Below, one piece after another: positions 1 through 6,249 of a DNA stretch of 7,102 nucleotides (position 1 is its first letter; each line of letters starts with the position of its first letter). The notes beneath the pieces were generated by a model. That model saw only the letters and a program-made list of their open reading frames with translations, was not told where the DNA came from and made no database searches. The translations under genes were made by a program, and so were the position numbers. The DNA lies in the NCBI GenBank assembly GCA_002381645.1, contig DFXE01000016.1, positions 1 through 7,102 of the forward strand. The letters are read 5' to 3'. Source of the DNA: Bacteroidales bacterium UBA4116. GTDB lineage: Bacteria > Bacteroidota > Bacteroidia > Bacteroidales > Tannerellaceae.

Positions 1-1166
1 TTATTGAGGTCTTCCACTTGTTTTGGGGAGAGTTCCACACCACCAAGTGTCTGGCGGTTGAAGATTTTCTCGTTTTCGAATTTGAACTCAATGCCCCGGC
101 GGTCGGCATTGAATTGTACATGGGCATTAAACTCGTTTCCACTATTGGATTTCATCCCTTCGATATACACCGCTTTCCCTTCTTTGAGGTCGTTCTTTTC
201 CTGCTCGGTAAGTTTCACCTCTTTGATTTCATTGGGGATAAAAGCATTTTCTACCTTTAGCGCTACCACTTCATTCGTCAGCTTGTCTAAACTCACAAAA
301 GAGGGCGCATATTCTCCCGACCGGGTTTTGAGTTCTACCACGCGCCCTATATTTCCGGTTTCCAATAGGTTCTTTTTATCCTCTTCCGAAAAGATGTGCC
401 CGAAATAAGGACGGTCGAAGTCCGGCTTCTGGCGGATACCATGAATACCGAGCACTACCGGTCCGGCTACGGATTGTTGAAAGGATAGCCGGGCATCCGT
501 GCGCAATACGGCGGAACCAAAATTCATGGTAATAGGTACGGTTTGATTAGTCTTATACCCTTTGAGCATCTGGTCGAGAAGCCCTTTTTCCTGTAGATAT
601 TCTTTGGAGATACCGAAGTTTTTGAGTTCTTCCCAGTTAATCATCGCTTCGTTGTAGCGGTACTTCGGCTGGTTGCTTTCAGCAGCCGGAGCCTGTTGTT
701 GTTCTTGTTGAGCTGTCTTTTTTGCCATAGTCTCATCATTTTTATTGTTAATACTTTGCTCATTTGCGACATTTTTCGGCTTTACCTCATACTTTTTGAG
801 AAATTCAGCCACTGCATCGGTTTGTTTTCCTTCTGTCAGGTCTTTGATAGCCTGTTTGTTCTCCGGCTTATTAAGTTCACGCATTTTCATGGAGAGAATG
901 CCGAAGCGGGTCGGGTCTTTGAGTTGACTCCAGAAGTTTTTAAAGAAGTTTTCCACGATAGAGGAATACTTGTCCACCTTTAAAAATTGATTCTGATGCT
1001 TTTTGTCGGCAGGAACGGTTTCGTGTTTGCCGCCTTTATCCAATTTGGATACTGCCTGAATCATCAGTTCCATTTTGTCGAGAATGAGAATAATGTCGCT
1101 TAATTGCTCATTCTCTTTAAATGGTGGTTTCTGGGGAGTGTCGTCCCGGATTTTTTCTTTTGCCAT
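1..1166 (-). CDS. DUF4099/DUF3945 conjugative-element protein, C-terminus beyond left edge
   Basis: I read this frame directly on the minus strand: 388 codons are open from ATG at 1166-1164 to the window edge, so the C-terminus is missing. Residues 1-146 form an N-terminal segment (LSDIILILDKME near 22-33, then VDKYSSIVENFFKNFWSQLKD near 64-84), followed by a Gln/Ala-rich linker (150-162). Residues about 175-258 (INWEELKNFGISKEYL, then MNFGSAVLRTDARLSFQQS) match what I know of DUF4099. From about 259 the protein falls into repeats of about 60 residues typical of DUF3945, starting SEEDKKNLLETG (260), TEQEKNDLKEG (320) and LSPKQVEDLN (379). The family is common in CTnDOT-like elements of Bacteroidota; its biochemical role is not established. 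Codons are richer in G/C (CTC, GAC, ACC, CCG) than those of the plus-strand genes. M147 (MAKKTAQQ) could be a secondary start, but residues 1-146 also look family-like, so I keep the long form. Family recognition is from memory. Confidence 0.9.
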   Translation of the reverse strand, partial: MAKEKIRDDTPQKPPFKENEQLSDIILILDKMELMIQAVSKLDKGGKHETVPADKKHQNQFLKVDKYSSIVENFFKNFWSQLKDPTRFGILSMKMRELNKPENKQAIKDLTEGKQTDAVAEFLKKYEVKPKNVANEQSINNKNDETMAKKTAQQEQQQAPAAESNQPKYRYNEAMINWEELKNFGISKEYLQEKGLLDQMLKGYKTNQTVPITMNFGSAVLRTDARLSFQQSVAGPVVLGIHGIRQKPDFDRPYFGHIFSEEDKKNLLETGNIGRVVELKTRSGEYAPSFVSLDKLTNEVVALKVENAFIPNEIKEVKLTEQEKNDLKEGKAVYIEGMKSNSGNEFNAHVQFNADRRGIEFKFENEKIFNRQTLGGVELSPKQVEDLN

Positions 1167-1205
1167 TTTTCTTATTTTTGATTGAATTATAAAAAAATAT
1201 CGAGT

Positions 1206-1213
1206 CAAAAATA
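1206..1213 (-). promoter_or_regulatory. candidate -7 box for the DUF4099 gene
   Basis: Read on the minus strand this is TATTTTTG, a full match to the Bacteroidota -7 consensus TAnnTTTG, about 40 bases upstream of the ATG at 1166. The -33 position holds only a weak T-rich match, so this is a candidate. The leader between box and start is A/T-rich, with AAAAA just before the ATG and no Shine-Dalgarno sequence, as is usual in this phylum. Confidence 0.35.
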
Positions 1214-1260
1214 GAATGCAAAATCTTATAAAATACTGATATTTAGATGGCTGACGAGTT

Positions 1261-1287
1261 GTGTCACCGAATGTCATCCTGTGTCAC
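1261..1287. promoter_or_regulatory. three 10-bp-phased TGTCA repeats, possible regulator site
   Basis: GTGTCAC (1261-1267), ATGTCAT (1271-1277) and GTGTCAC (1281-1287) begin exactly 10 bases apart, which places one copy per helical turn on the same DNA face. The outer copies are extended by a T at 1260 and 1280. The array lies about 50 bp upstream of the candidate -7 box of the minus-strand DUF4099 gene, a reasonable position for an activator or element-specific regulator. The repeat is seen in the sequence; the binding role is inferred and no regulator is encoded in this window. Confidence 0.4.
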
Positions 1288-1295
1288 AATTAAGG

Positions 1296-1402
1296 AGATT
1301 CGAGCATACACGAAAACCGAAAGAAGAGAGAAAAAAGGGCTGAGAAAAACAGAATGAGAGAGAAAAGGAAAACGAGAAAAAACGATACTATGCAGATTCG
1401 AG
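1296..1402. repeat. polypurine tract between two 9-bp direct repeats
   Basis: AGATTCGAG occurs at 1296-1304 and again at 1394-1402. Most of the DNA between them is almost wholly purine on the plus strand (runs of GA, AGAG and AAAA with only scattered pyrimidines, about 1308-1386), so a minus-strand transcript would carry a long U/C-rich stretch. Such DNA can be a flexible or triplex-prone spacer, or specify an unstructured leader RNA. No reading frame of note crosses it. The composition and repeats are direct observations; any role is inferred. Confidence 0.5.
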
Positions 1403-1414
1403 AGGAGAACAGCT

Positions 1415-1549
1415 TTAGTCCCCTCCAGAGTTTATTTTTGATGCAATAGGCTGTATGAAAATGTCTGGTTGATTATGGATAGCGTAAAGCTGATGGACTT
1501 TCTTAAAAGATATTGCCACGGCATCCCCGGTCAATTCAACTGCTATGCG
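1415..1549 (-). pseudogene. short minus-strand reading frame, possible gene remnant
   Basis: Between an in-frame TGA (1552-1550) and a TAA (1417-1415) the minus strand is open for 44 codons. It reads RIAVELTGDAVAISFKKVHQ and continues through LYAIHNQPDIFIQP to the end SKINSGGD. The composition is protein-like, but there is no ATG; TTG at the sixth codon is the only early start candidate. I do not recognise it. It could be the C-terminal relic of an element gene or chance. A plus-strand frame overlaps it in antisense (ATG at 1469 to TGA at 1681, 70 codons); that frame has Cys, Arg and Trp scattered without pattern and no clear leader, and it runs into the downstream terminator and trailer, so I judge it less likely. 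At most one of the two is real. Confidence 0.25.
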
Positions 1550-1663
1550 TCATCCTTTCGGCTTCACATGCTAAGTCCCAAAATTCCTATCAATATGAAT
1601 GAGGGTTCAGGAGCGTTTTTTATGGGGGAAATTTACCTGCGAAGCGGTTGGAAATTTTGCTCT

Positions 1664-1679
1664 AAAACCCGAAGGGCTT
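1664..1679 (-). terminator. terminator-like hairpin of trailer copy A
   Basis: On the minus strand the sequence is AAGCCC, loop TTC, then GGGTTTT. C-G, G-U and A-U pairs form a six-pair stem whose distal arm runs into a short T-run, as in a small intrinsic terminator. It lies at the end of trailer copy A, downstream of the orphan fragment at 1781-1882. The stem is short, so efficiency may be modest. The same hairpin position is kept in copy B at 6809-6826, which supports a real function. Confidence 0.5.
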
Positions 1680-1780
1680 GAACGTGGATGAAGCAACATT
1701 CATATTATCTTAAAAATGGGACGTGCATGGGAAGCCAAAGGTGAGGTATTGGGGTTGATGGGCGATAGAATTGATTTTAA
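1664..1780 (-). repeat. diverged trailer repeat, copy A
   Basis: This stretch aligns with 6809-6924 by eye at roughly two-thirds identity with few gaps. On the plus strand the best-kept blocks are GGATGAAGCAA, TTATCTT, CGTGCATG and AAAGG(T/C)GAG. The similarity starts at the terminator-like hairpin and ends next to the stop codon of the minus-strand frame on its right (TAA at 1783-1781). Beyond the hairpin, at 1550-1663, no likeness to the other copy is seen. This is what a conserved 3' untranslated region or 3'-derived small RNA would look like. On the plus strand a 22-codon frame (MGRAWEAKGEVLGLMGDRID, then FN) lies inside but is not kept in copy B. Confidence 0.7.
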
Positions 1781-1882
1781 TTAATCAAAGTCATAGAAAT
1801 ACACATCTATATCCTCTTCCAATAATGTTCTCTGGATTAACGGCTCGATATCTTCCCATTTCCGTCTGTCTGTGGAGAGGTA
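1781..1882 (-). pseudogene. orphan C-terminal fragment of an unrecognised gene
   Basis: The minus strand is open for 33 codons: YLSTDRRKWEDIEPLIQRTL, then LEEDIDVYFYDFD, then TAA at 1783-1781. Its upstream codon (1885-1883) is a stop, and there is no ATG or plausible start inside. The charged helix-like stretch and the aromatic/acidic tail look like a true protein C-terminus rather than chance. From 1883 rightward the DNA turns AT-rich and non-coding, so the gene was probably cut here by an insertion or deletion, with the breakpoint near 1883. Trailer copy A follows its stop directly. I do not recognise the family. Confidence 0.5.
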
Positions 1883-2130
1883 TTAATTCATTGTTTAAGA
1901 GAGGATATGTGCTCAAAATATCCTAACTGAAATATTTCGTATTATTAAAATTAAAAATATCTCCATATAAGCTGAACTTATGGGATTAAAAAGGCTATTT
2001 GGTCTCATTATTTTAATGTTTAGAAGAATAATCCATAATTTTACTTATTCAAATAGAGCCATGATGAAAATTGTACAAATAATATTATTTCATATGATTT
2101 GCTAATAAATTCACAAACTTTTAACCCTGT
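1883..2130. other. AT-rich stretch without a convincing gene
   Basis: About 250 bases of AT-rich DNA separate the broken minus-strand fragment from the operon promoter. The only frame of note is a 41-codon plus-strand frame (ATG at 1980, TAA at 2103-2105) with a basic, hydrophobic start, MGLKRLFGLIILMFRRIIHN. It has no recognisable leader or promoter and such frames arise easily in AT-rich DNA. I see no tRNA, transposase remnant, terminal inverted repeat or CRISPR repeat here. Confidence 0.5.
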
Positions 2131-2178
2131 ACTATAGTATAGTTTAATTGACTGATAATTTGAGAAAAAGTAGTTTTG
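2131..2178 (+). promoter_or_regulatory. promoter of the envelope operon with upstream palindrome
   Basis: TAGTTTTG at 2171-2178 matches the Bacteroidota -7 consensus TAnnTTTG fully. ATTG at 2147-2150 fits the -33 element with a 20-base spacer, inside the usual 19-21. Transcription would start near 2185, giving a leader of about 65-70 bases before the ATG at 2253. Just upstream, ACTATA-G-TATAGT (2131-2143) is a perfect 6-bp inverted repeat, a possible operator abutting the -33 element. The leader is AT-rich, with no Shine-Dalgarno sequence. This is the only strong promoter I find for the three genes that follow. Confidence 0.6.
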
Positions 2179-2252
2179 TTAGGTTTCGAAAGGTTGCTTA
2201 TAAAATTATAATAACTGATTAAAATGAAAGATCTAATTTAATAAATATATAT

Positions 2253-3176
2253 ATGAAGACAATACATACGTGCATTACATGCCTTATAACAGCTAACTTA
2301 TTCTGGCTTATGTCCTGTGACAAAAACGAAGATGTAAATCTAATAGCCCCCAGCTATAAAACAATGGAAATTTCATGCGGAGGGGATTTTGAAATACCGG
2401 TTCTGACCTATAATTGGCAAATAGAATCGGTGTTGGATGTATCTTCCTCAAGAAATATGATAGACAAGAATGGAAATCAATTAGCTTTAAGTGAAATCGG
2501 AAAGGTTGAAGCTACGAATGGCTGGTTGGTTTTATCACGTGATAATAACGGGAAATTCACCATAAATCTGAAAGAAAACTTTAATAAATCACAAGAACGT
2601 AAATTTATTATATGTATTAAAGAGGATGAACAGCGGGATTATATAACCGTCATACAACAATCTGGTTCGGAATACAAACTGGTTAAAACCGAATACCTGG
2701 AAATAGAGGCAGAACGTAAAATTTACGTGAGTGATGAATACTGTACAGACATAACCTTAACTAATCCAACTCCCGAAGAAGTCTGGGAACCGACCGGAGG
2801 TGTTTTTAAAAATGTGGTGGAAACCTCGCTTTTTGAAAGTGATGATTACGGAGCTTTCGAATGGTTATCGGAAGAAGATTCCCGCGTTCCCACTCCTGAA
2901 TTAATGATAGATGATGTAATAGTTTGGAATAATTGTTGTTATTATACAACTGGTGTTACAAGAACTTCTTATATCACAGATATTCCCGGAGGCAGTAAAG
3001 TGTTAATGCCTCCATACTCTAGCTATTATTTCGAAGGTAATATTACGTATTGTAAACGTGTTTGCAATTATACTTTTACCATCGAAAACGTGGGAACAGG
3101 TACCCAATTTGTAATTAATGGTATCTGGACACAAGTAGTGCCTATCTCAAGTAGTCTTATTTACTACGATAAGTAA
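2253..3176 (+). CDS. predicted surface lipoprotein with BACON-like domain
   Basis: 307 aa. A type II signal peptide is clear: basic MKT, a hydrophobic stretch, and lipobox L19-M-S-C22. The mature end reads C-D-K-N-E-D; acidic residues just after the lipid cysteine resemble the Bacteroidota lipoprotein export signal, so surface display is likely. Residues about 36-138 look like a BACON-type beta-sandwich, with WLVLSRDNNGKFTINLKEN (91-109) and a closing strand DYITVIQQSG (129-138). BACON domains usually serve as spacers or binding modules. The rest (about 140-307) is beta-rich, rich in Tyr and Thr, and unrecognised; its five Cys (164, 228-229, 267, 271) could form disulfides. There is no SusD-like helical repeat. 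It is the first gene of the operon, 16 bases before the receptor gene, so I infer a ligand-capturing or lid-like partner of that receptor. Ligand unknown. Confidence 0.85.
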   Translation: MKTIHTCITCLITANLFWLMSCDKNEDVNLIAPSYKTMEISCGGDFEIPVLTYNWQIESVLDVSSSRNMIDKNGNQLALSEIGKVEATNGWLVLSRDNNGKFTINLKENFNKSQERKFIICIKEDEQRDYITVIQQSGSEYKLVKTEYLEIEAERKIYVSDEYCTDITLTNPTPEEVWEPTGGVFKNVVETSLFESDDYGAFEWLSEEDSRVPTPELMIDDVIVWNNCCYYTTGVTRTSYITDIPGGSKVLMPPYSSYYFEGNITYCKRVCNYTFTIENVGTGTQFVINGIWTQVVPISSSLIYYDK

Positions 3177-3192
3177 AAGTAAAAATTGTATT

Positions 3193-5484
3193 ATGAAAAT
3201 CCGGATACTGATTATATTTTTACCCTTTGCTATATCAATACAGGCACAGGATGTAACAGGTAAAGTTACAGATAACGATGATAATCCTATTGAATTTGCA
3301 ACAGTGGTAATCCAAACGACTGATTCGGTATATGTAAACTTTACCTATACTGATTCATTAGGGGTTTTTAAGGTAAAAGCCGATATTATTCCTTTCATTT
3401 TAACCGCTCAGCATCTGATGTATGAGACTTTTCAAAAAACATACTGGATACCTGAAACCGGGCATATTCGATTGGAAGAAAAAAGCCAAACGCTATCGGA
3501 AGTGGTGGTTAAAGGAGAGCGTCCGGTTGTGAGAGTTATTGATGGTAGAATGACATATAATATGCCACACCTCTTACAAAATAAAATGGCAGGTACTGCC
3601 TATGAAGCTATTCTGGAACTTCCCGGGGTACTGGAACAGAGGGGTAATATCGAACTTGCCGGTGCAAATGGGGTTACGGTCATTATCAATGGTAAAACAA
3701 CCAATATGGGTGAGAGCCAATTAGTGGATTTACTGAAAAATATGCCTAAAGAGCGGATTCGGGAGGCAGAGGTGATGTATAGTGCGCCACCTCAATATCA
3801 TGTGCGGGGAGCTGTGATTAATTTGGTTCTGGATAGCGGAACTTCCGATGCTCCAAGTGTGCAGGGGCAAATTAATACGCTGTATAATCAGGGGCATTAT
3901 GCCAGTTATCACGGAGGGGCAACGATGGTTTACAGCACGCCTAAAACTTCTACTGATTTTATGTATTCATTCAGCTACAATCGGGAACGCAATGGGCAGG
4001 ATATATTTTCTCATCATCTTTATAACGGGAAGATATATGATATTGAACAGTTCGACAGGGGGTATACCCGAACACCAGTCCATACTATACGGCTGGGAAA
4101 TGATTGGTTTCTGAACGATAAAAATAAGTTGAGCTTTGCCTATACTTCGCAGATTCAGCAATGGACACGCCCTTTTACTTGTTCTAAAGGAACTTATTCG
4201 GATTCTGAAAACAGGAAGGAATCCGACAAACCGATTCAGATGCATAATTTCGCACTCGATTACTCTTCCGGATTCGGTCTTACTACAGGCATTGATTTTA
4301 CTTCGTATAGAAATCATACTACACAATACTATCGGGAAAACAAACCCGGAAAAGAAGATGCTTTTGATGCTGAATCTAAACAAGATATCCGACGGTTCTC
4401 ATTCTATGCAGACCAGAATCATAGGTTGGCAAAAGACTGGACGCTTAGCTATGGAGCAAAATTTAGCTTTGCTTCGGATAAAAGTTCCCAGATCTATCAT
4501 TCATCAGGGGAAAATAATTGGTCGGTTTCTGACAGTAAAAGTGATCTGGATGAATATGTTTACGATGTATACGCAGGATTTTCCAAAAGTTTTTCGGACA
4601 ATCTTTCTATAAGCGCATCTTTAACGGGTGAATATTACAAACACAAGAATATTGATTATCGGAGCTTATTCCCTATGTTGGAAATCACATATACACCTCA
4701 GACAAATCATATCTTACAACTATCTGTATCTTCGGATAAAACCTATCCGAGCTACTGGGAAATGCAAAACACGACTTCTTACCTGAGCGGATATGCCGAA
4801 ATTCAAGGTAATCCTGATTTAAGACCGTCACGGCTTTATTCGTCACAGTTCAATTATATCTTAAAGAATAAGTATATTTTTACGTTATATGGAAACTATA
4901 TAGATAATAATTTTAATCAGCTTCCTTATCAATCTCCCGAGAGGTTAGTTCTGATTTACAAAACATTAAACTTCGATTATTCTGCTAAATTAGGGCTTAA
5001 TATAATGGTTCCGGTTAAAGTCGGCTCTTTTATGGATTCCAGATTAACTTTAAACGGTTATTACGACAAATCTAAAAGTAAACATTACCACGATATAAGT
5101 TTTAATAAAGATAACTTTGCATTTTATGCTAATCTGGACAATACATTTAATATTTCATCGAAACCGAATGTTAAAGCCCAGTTATCAGGTTCGTATATAA
5201 CCCGTAATATTCAGGGACCAATGACGATAAGCAGTATGTATAGTGTGGATGCCGGCATAAAATGGACTTTTGTAAACGATAAAGCTGAGTTATCTCTGAA
5301 AGCCACTGATATGTTTAATTCATGGTATCCTAAAGACCTCGATTTGAATTATAAGACACAGAATTTACAGATGCGCATGGTACCCGATTCAAGAAGAGTT
5401 TCAGTATCCTTTATCTATAAATTCGGAGGTTTTAAAAAGAAGGAATATAAAGAGGTGGATAGTTCAAGATTTGGAAGTAGATGA
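3193..5484 (+). CDS. TonB-dependent-receptor-type outer-membrane beta-barrel protein
   Basis: 763 aa. The signal peptide probably ends at A18 (SIQA, then QDVTG). Residues 19-97 form a carboxypeptidase-regulatory-like domain (VTGKVTDNDDNPIEFATVVI, then TDSLGVFKV). LSEVVVKGERP (101-111) resembles a TonB box. The plug spans about 112-216 (AILELPGVLEQRGNIELAG, VTVIINGK, ending VRGAVINLVLDSG). From about 217 an amphipathic, aromatic-rich barrel runs to the last strand VSVSFIYKFGG near the end. A tail FKKKEYKEVDSSRFGSR follows, a kind of ending I associate with the outer-membrane beta-barrel family PF14905. Length is normal for that family. These proteins lie in the outer membrane and are expected to import a ligand using TonB/ExbBD energy from elsewhere in the genome. 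It is flanked by two lipoprotein genes and overlaps the second by 4 bases (ATGA). Substrate cannot be assigned; glycan, peptide, cofactor or siderophore are all possible. Confidence 0.9.
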   Translation: MKIRILIIFLPFAISIQAQDVTGKVTDNDDNPIEFATVVIQTTDSVYVNFTYTDSLGVFKVKADIIPFILTAQHLMYETFQKTYWIPETGHIRLEEKSQTLSEVVVKGERPVVRVIDGRMTYNMPHLLQNKMAGTAYEAILELPGVLEQRGNIELAGANGVTVIINGKTTNMGESQLVDLLKNMPKERIREAEVMYSAPPQYHVRGAVINLVLDSGTSDAPSVQGQINTLYNQGHYASYHGGATMVYSTPKTSTDFMYSFSYNRERNGQDIFSHHLYNGKIYDIEQFDRGYTRTPVHTIRLGNDWFLNDKNKLSFAYTSQIQQWTRPFTCSKGTYSDSENRKESDKPIQMHNFALDYSSGFGLTTGIDFTSYRNHTTQYYRENKPGKEDAFDAESKQDIRRFSFYADQNHRLAKDWTLSYGAKFSFASDKSSQIYHSSGENNWSVSDSKSDLDEYVYDVYAGFSKSFSDNLSISASLTGEYYKHKNIDYRSLFPMLEITYTPQTNHILQLSVSSDKTYPSYWEMQNTTSYLSGYAEIQGNPDLRPSRLYSSQFNYILKNKYIFTLYGNYIDNNFNQLPYQSPERLVLIYKTLNFDYSAKLGLNIMVPVKVGSFMDSRLTLNGYYDKSKSKHYHDISFNKDNFAFYANLDNTFNISSKPNVKAQLSGSYITRNIQGPMTISSMYSVDAGIKWTFVNDKAELSLKATDMFNSWYPKDLDLNYKTQNLQMRMVPDSRRVSVSFIYKFGGFKKKEYKEVDSSRFGSR

Positions 5485-6083
5485 AAGATTACAATATACT
5501 AATATTAGCTTTTGTTGTTGTTATAATTGTAACCTCATGTGCTTCAAGGAAACATTATTCCTCAGAAGAGTATTTTATTACATCAGATTTTGAGAAAATA
5601 AACGGAAGATATTTTATGGACAGAAAGTCTCTTTATCATTTTTTCAATATTAAAGCTTCTGATTATTATCCAGAATCAACCAATAGACACTATCGGGTAG
5701 GCGAGTCTACAGGTGATATACTAGGGCCGACAACAGTTAAAGAAGAATTACCGCAAGATAGCATTGGCTTAGATTTTATATTACTAAGCTTTAATGGAAA
5801 AGATTCTTTGAACATTATGTATAGAGATTCTGACTTTTGGTATAAAAAGTCATATAGAGGAAAAATCAAGAAGAATTATTTTGAAATTGTTCTGCAAAAT
5901 AAGCGATATCCTTTTTTCCCCATAATATCAAGACATGATGTGGACAAAATAAGAGTTGGCTTAAGTCAATCAAGAGACCTGCTTGTGCATAATTACAGCG
6001 AGCATTGGGGTACCTTTCTGTTATTTGGTGCTCATGCAGGTGGAGATGAATATTTTATTTCCTTAAAAAGATTGAGTGAATAA
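5481..6083 (+). CDS. small lipoprotein co-translated with the receptor
   Basis: 200 aa. The ATG overlaps the receptor's TGA as ATGA, so translation is probably coupled. The signal peptide has a hydrophobic core ILILAFVVVIIV and lipobox V17-T-S-C20. The mature end is C-A-S-R-K, without acidic residues near the cysteine, so I expect it to face the periplasm rather than the surface. The body is beta-rich with alternating aromatic residues: FEKINGRYFMDRKS (37-50), LDFILLSFNGKDSLNIMY (97-114), KKNYFEIVLQNKRYPFFPII (130-149), then VDKIRVG and LLVHNYSEHWGTFLLFG. It ends in a strand EYFISLKRL. The pattern suggests a small lipocalin-like or other beta-barrel fold, but I do not recognise a named family. 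As a receptor partner it could dock on the periplasmic side or take over the imported ligand; this is inferred from position only. Confidence 0.8.
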   Translation: MKDYNILILAFVVVIIVTSCASRKHYSSEEYFITSDFEKINGRYFMDRKSLYHFFNIKASDYYPESTNRHYRVGESTGDILGPTTVKEELPQDSIGLDFILLSFNGKDSLNIMYRDSDFWYKKSYRGKIKKNYFEIVLQNKRYPFFPIISRHDVDKIRVGLSQSRDLLVHNYSEHWGTFLLFGAHAGGDEYFISLKRLSE

Positions 6084-6119
6084 CAGAAGCAGAAGCTTAC
6101 CAGAAAATAGATACTTGAA

Positions 6120-6164
6120 TAAAGTTAATTTATTGAATTTTGAAGACACTAAAGTTCATAAATT
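6120..6164. promoter_or_regulatory. imperfect 15-bp direct repeat upstream of the acetyltransferase gene
   Basis: TAAAGTTAATTTATT (6120-6134) and TAAAGTTCATAAATT (6150-6164) agree at 12 of 15 positions and start 30 bases apart, about three helical turns. They lie in the 166-base gap between the small lipoprotein gene and the acetyltransferase gene. No clean Bacteroidota promoter is visible here: GAATTTTG at 6135-6142 misses the -7 consensus by one base and lacks a well-placed -33. The gap also holds no convincing terminator, so read-through from the operon into the acetyltransferase gene is possible. A small GC-richer patch (about 6190-6220) stands out but has no recognised meaning. Confidence 0.25.
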
Positions 6165-6249
6165 AATATTTTCGGACTATAACTAATTACACCCTAAGCT
6201 GGCAGGTCTGAGGCTTGAAGAAGTAAAATACTAGATAAAATATAGAAAT

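Noticed and set aside
4..408. 134-codon plus-strand open frame
   Set aside because: It lies antisense to the DUF4099/DUF3945 gene, whose minus-strand translation shows clear family motifs and repeats. The Ser/Phe-rich plus-strand product is a typical shadow.
696..983. Two plus-strand open frames with hydrophobic products
   Set aside because: They are antisense to the N-terminal and linker part of the DUF4099 gene; no leader or promoter and no recognisable domain.
1980..2105. 41-codon plus-strand frame encoding a basic hydrophobic peptide, considered as a small toxin or bacteriocin-like peptide
   Set aside because: No promoter, no leader, no double-glycine motif, no immunity or export gene next to it; AT-rich DNA yields such frames by chance.
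3967..4383. 138-codon minus-strand frame inside the receptor gene, and plus-strand frames at 3848-4114 and 4136-4612
   Set aside because: All overlap the receptor barrel, whose frame is supported by signal peptide, plug and C-terminal strand; these are shadows.
2253..5484. SusD/SusC glycan-uptake pair
   Set aside because: The lipoprotein has no SusD-like helical repeats, the gene order is reversed, and no glycoside hydrolase or sensor gene is present.
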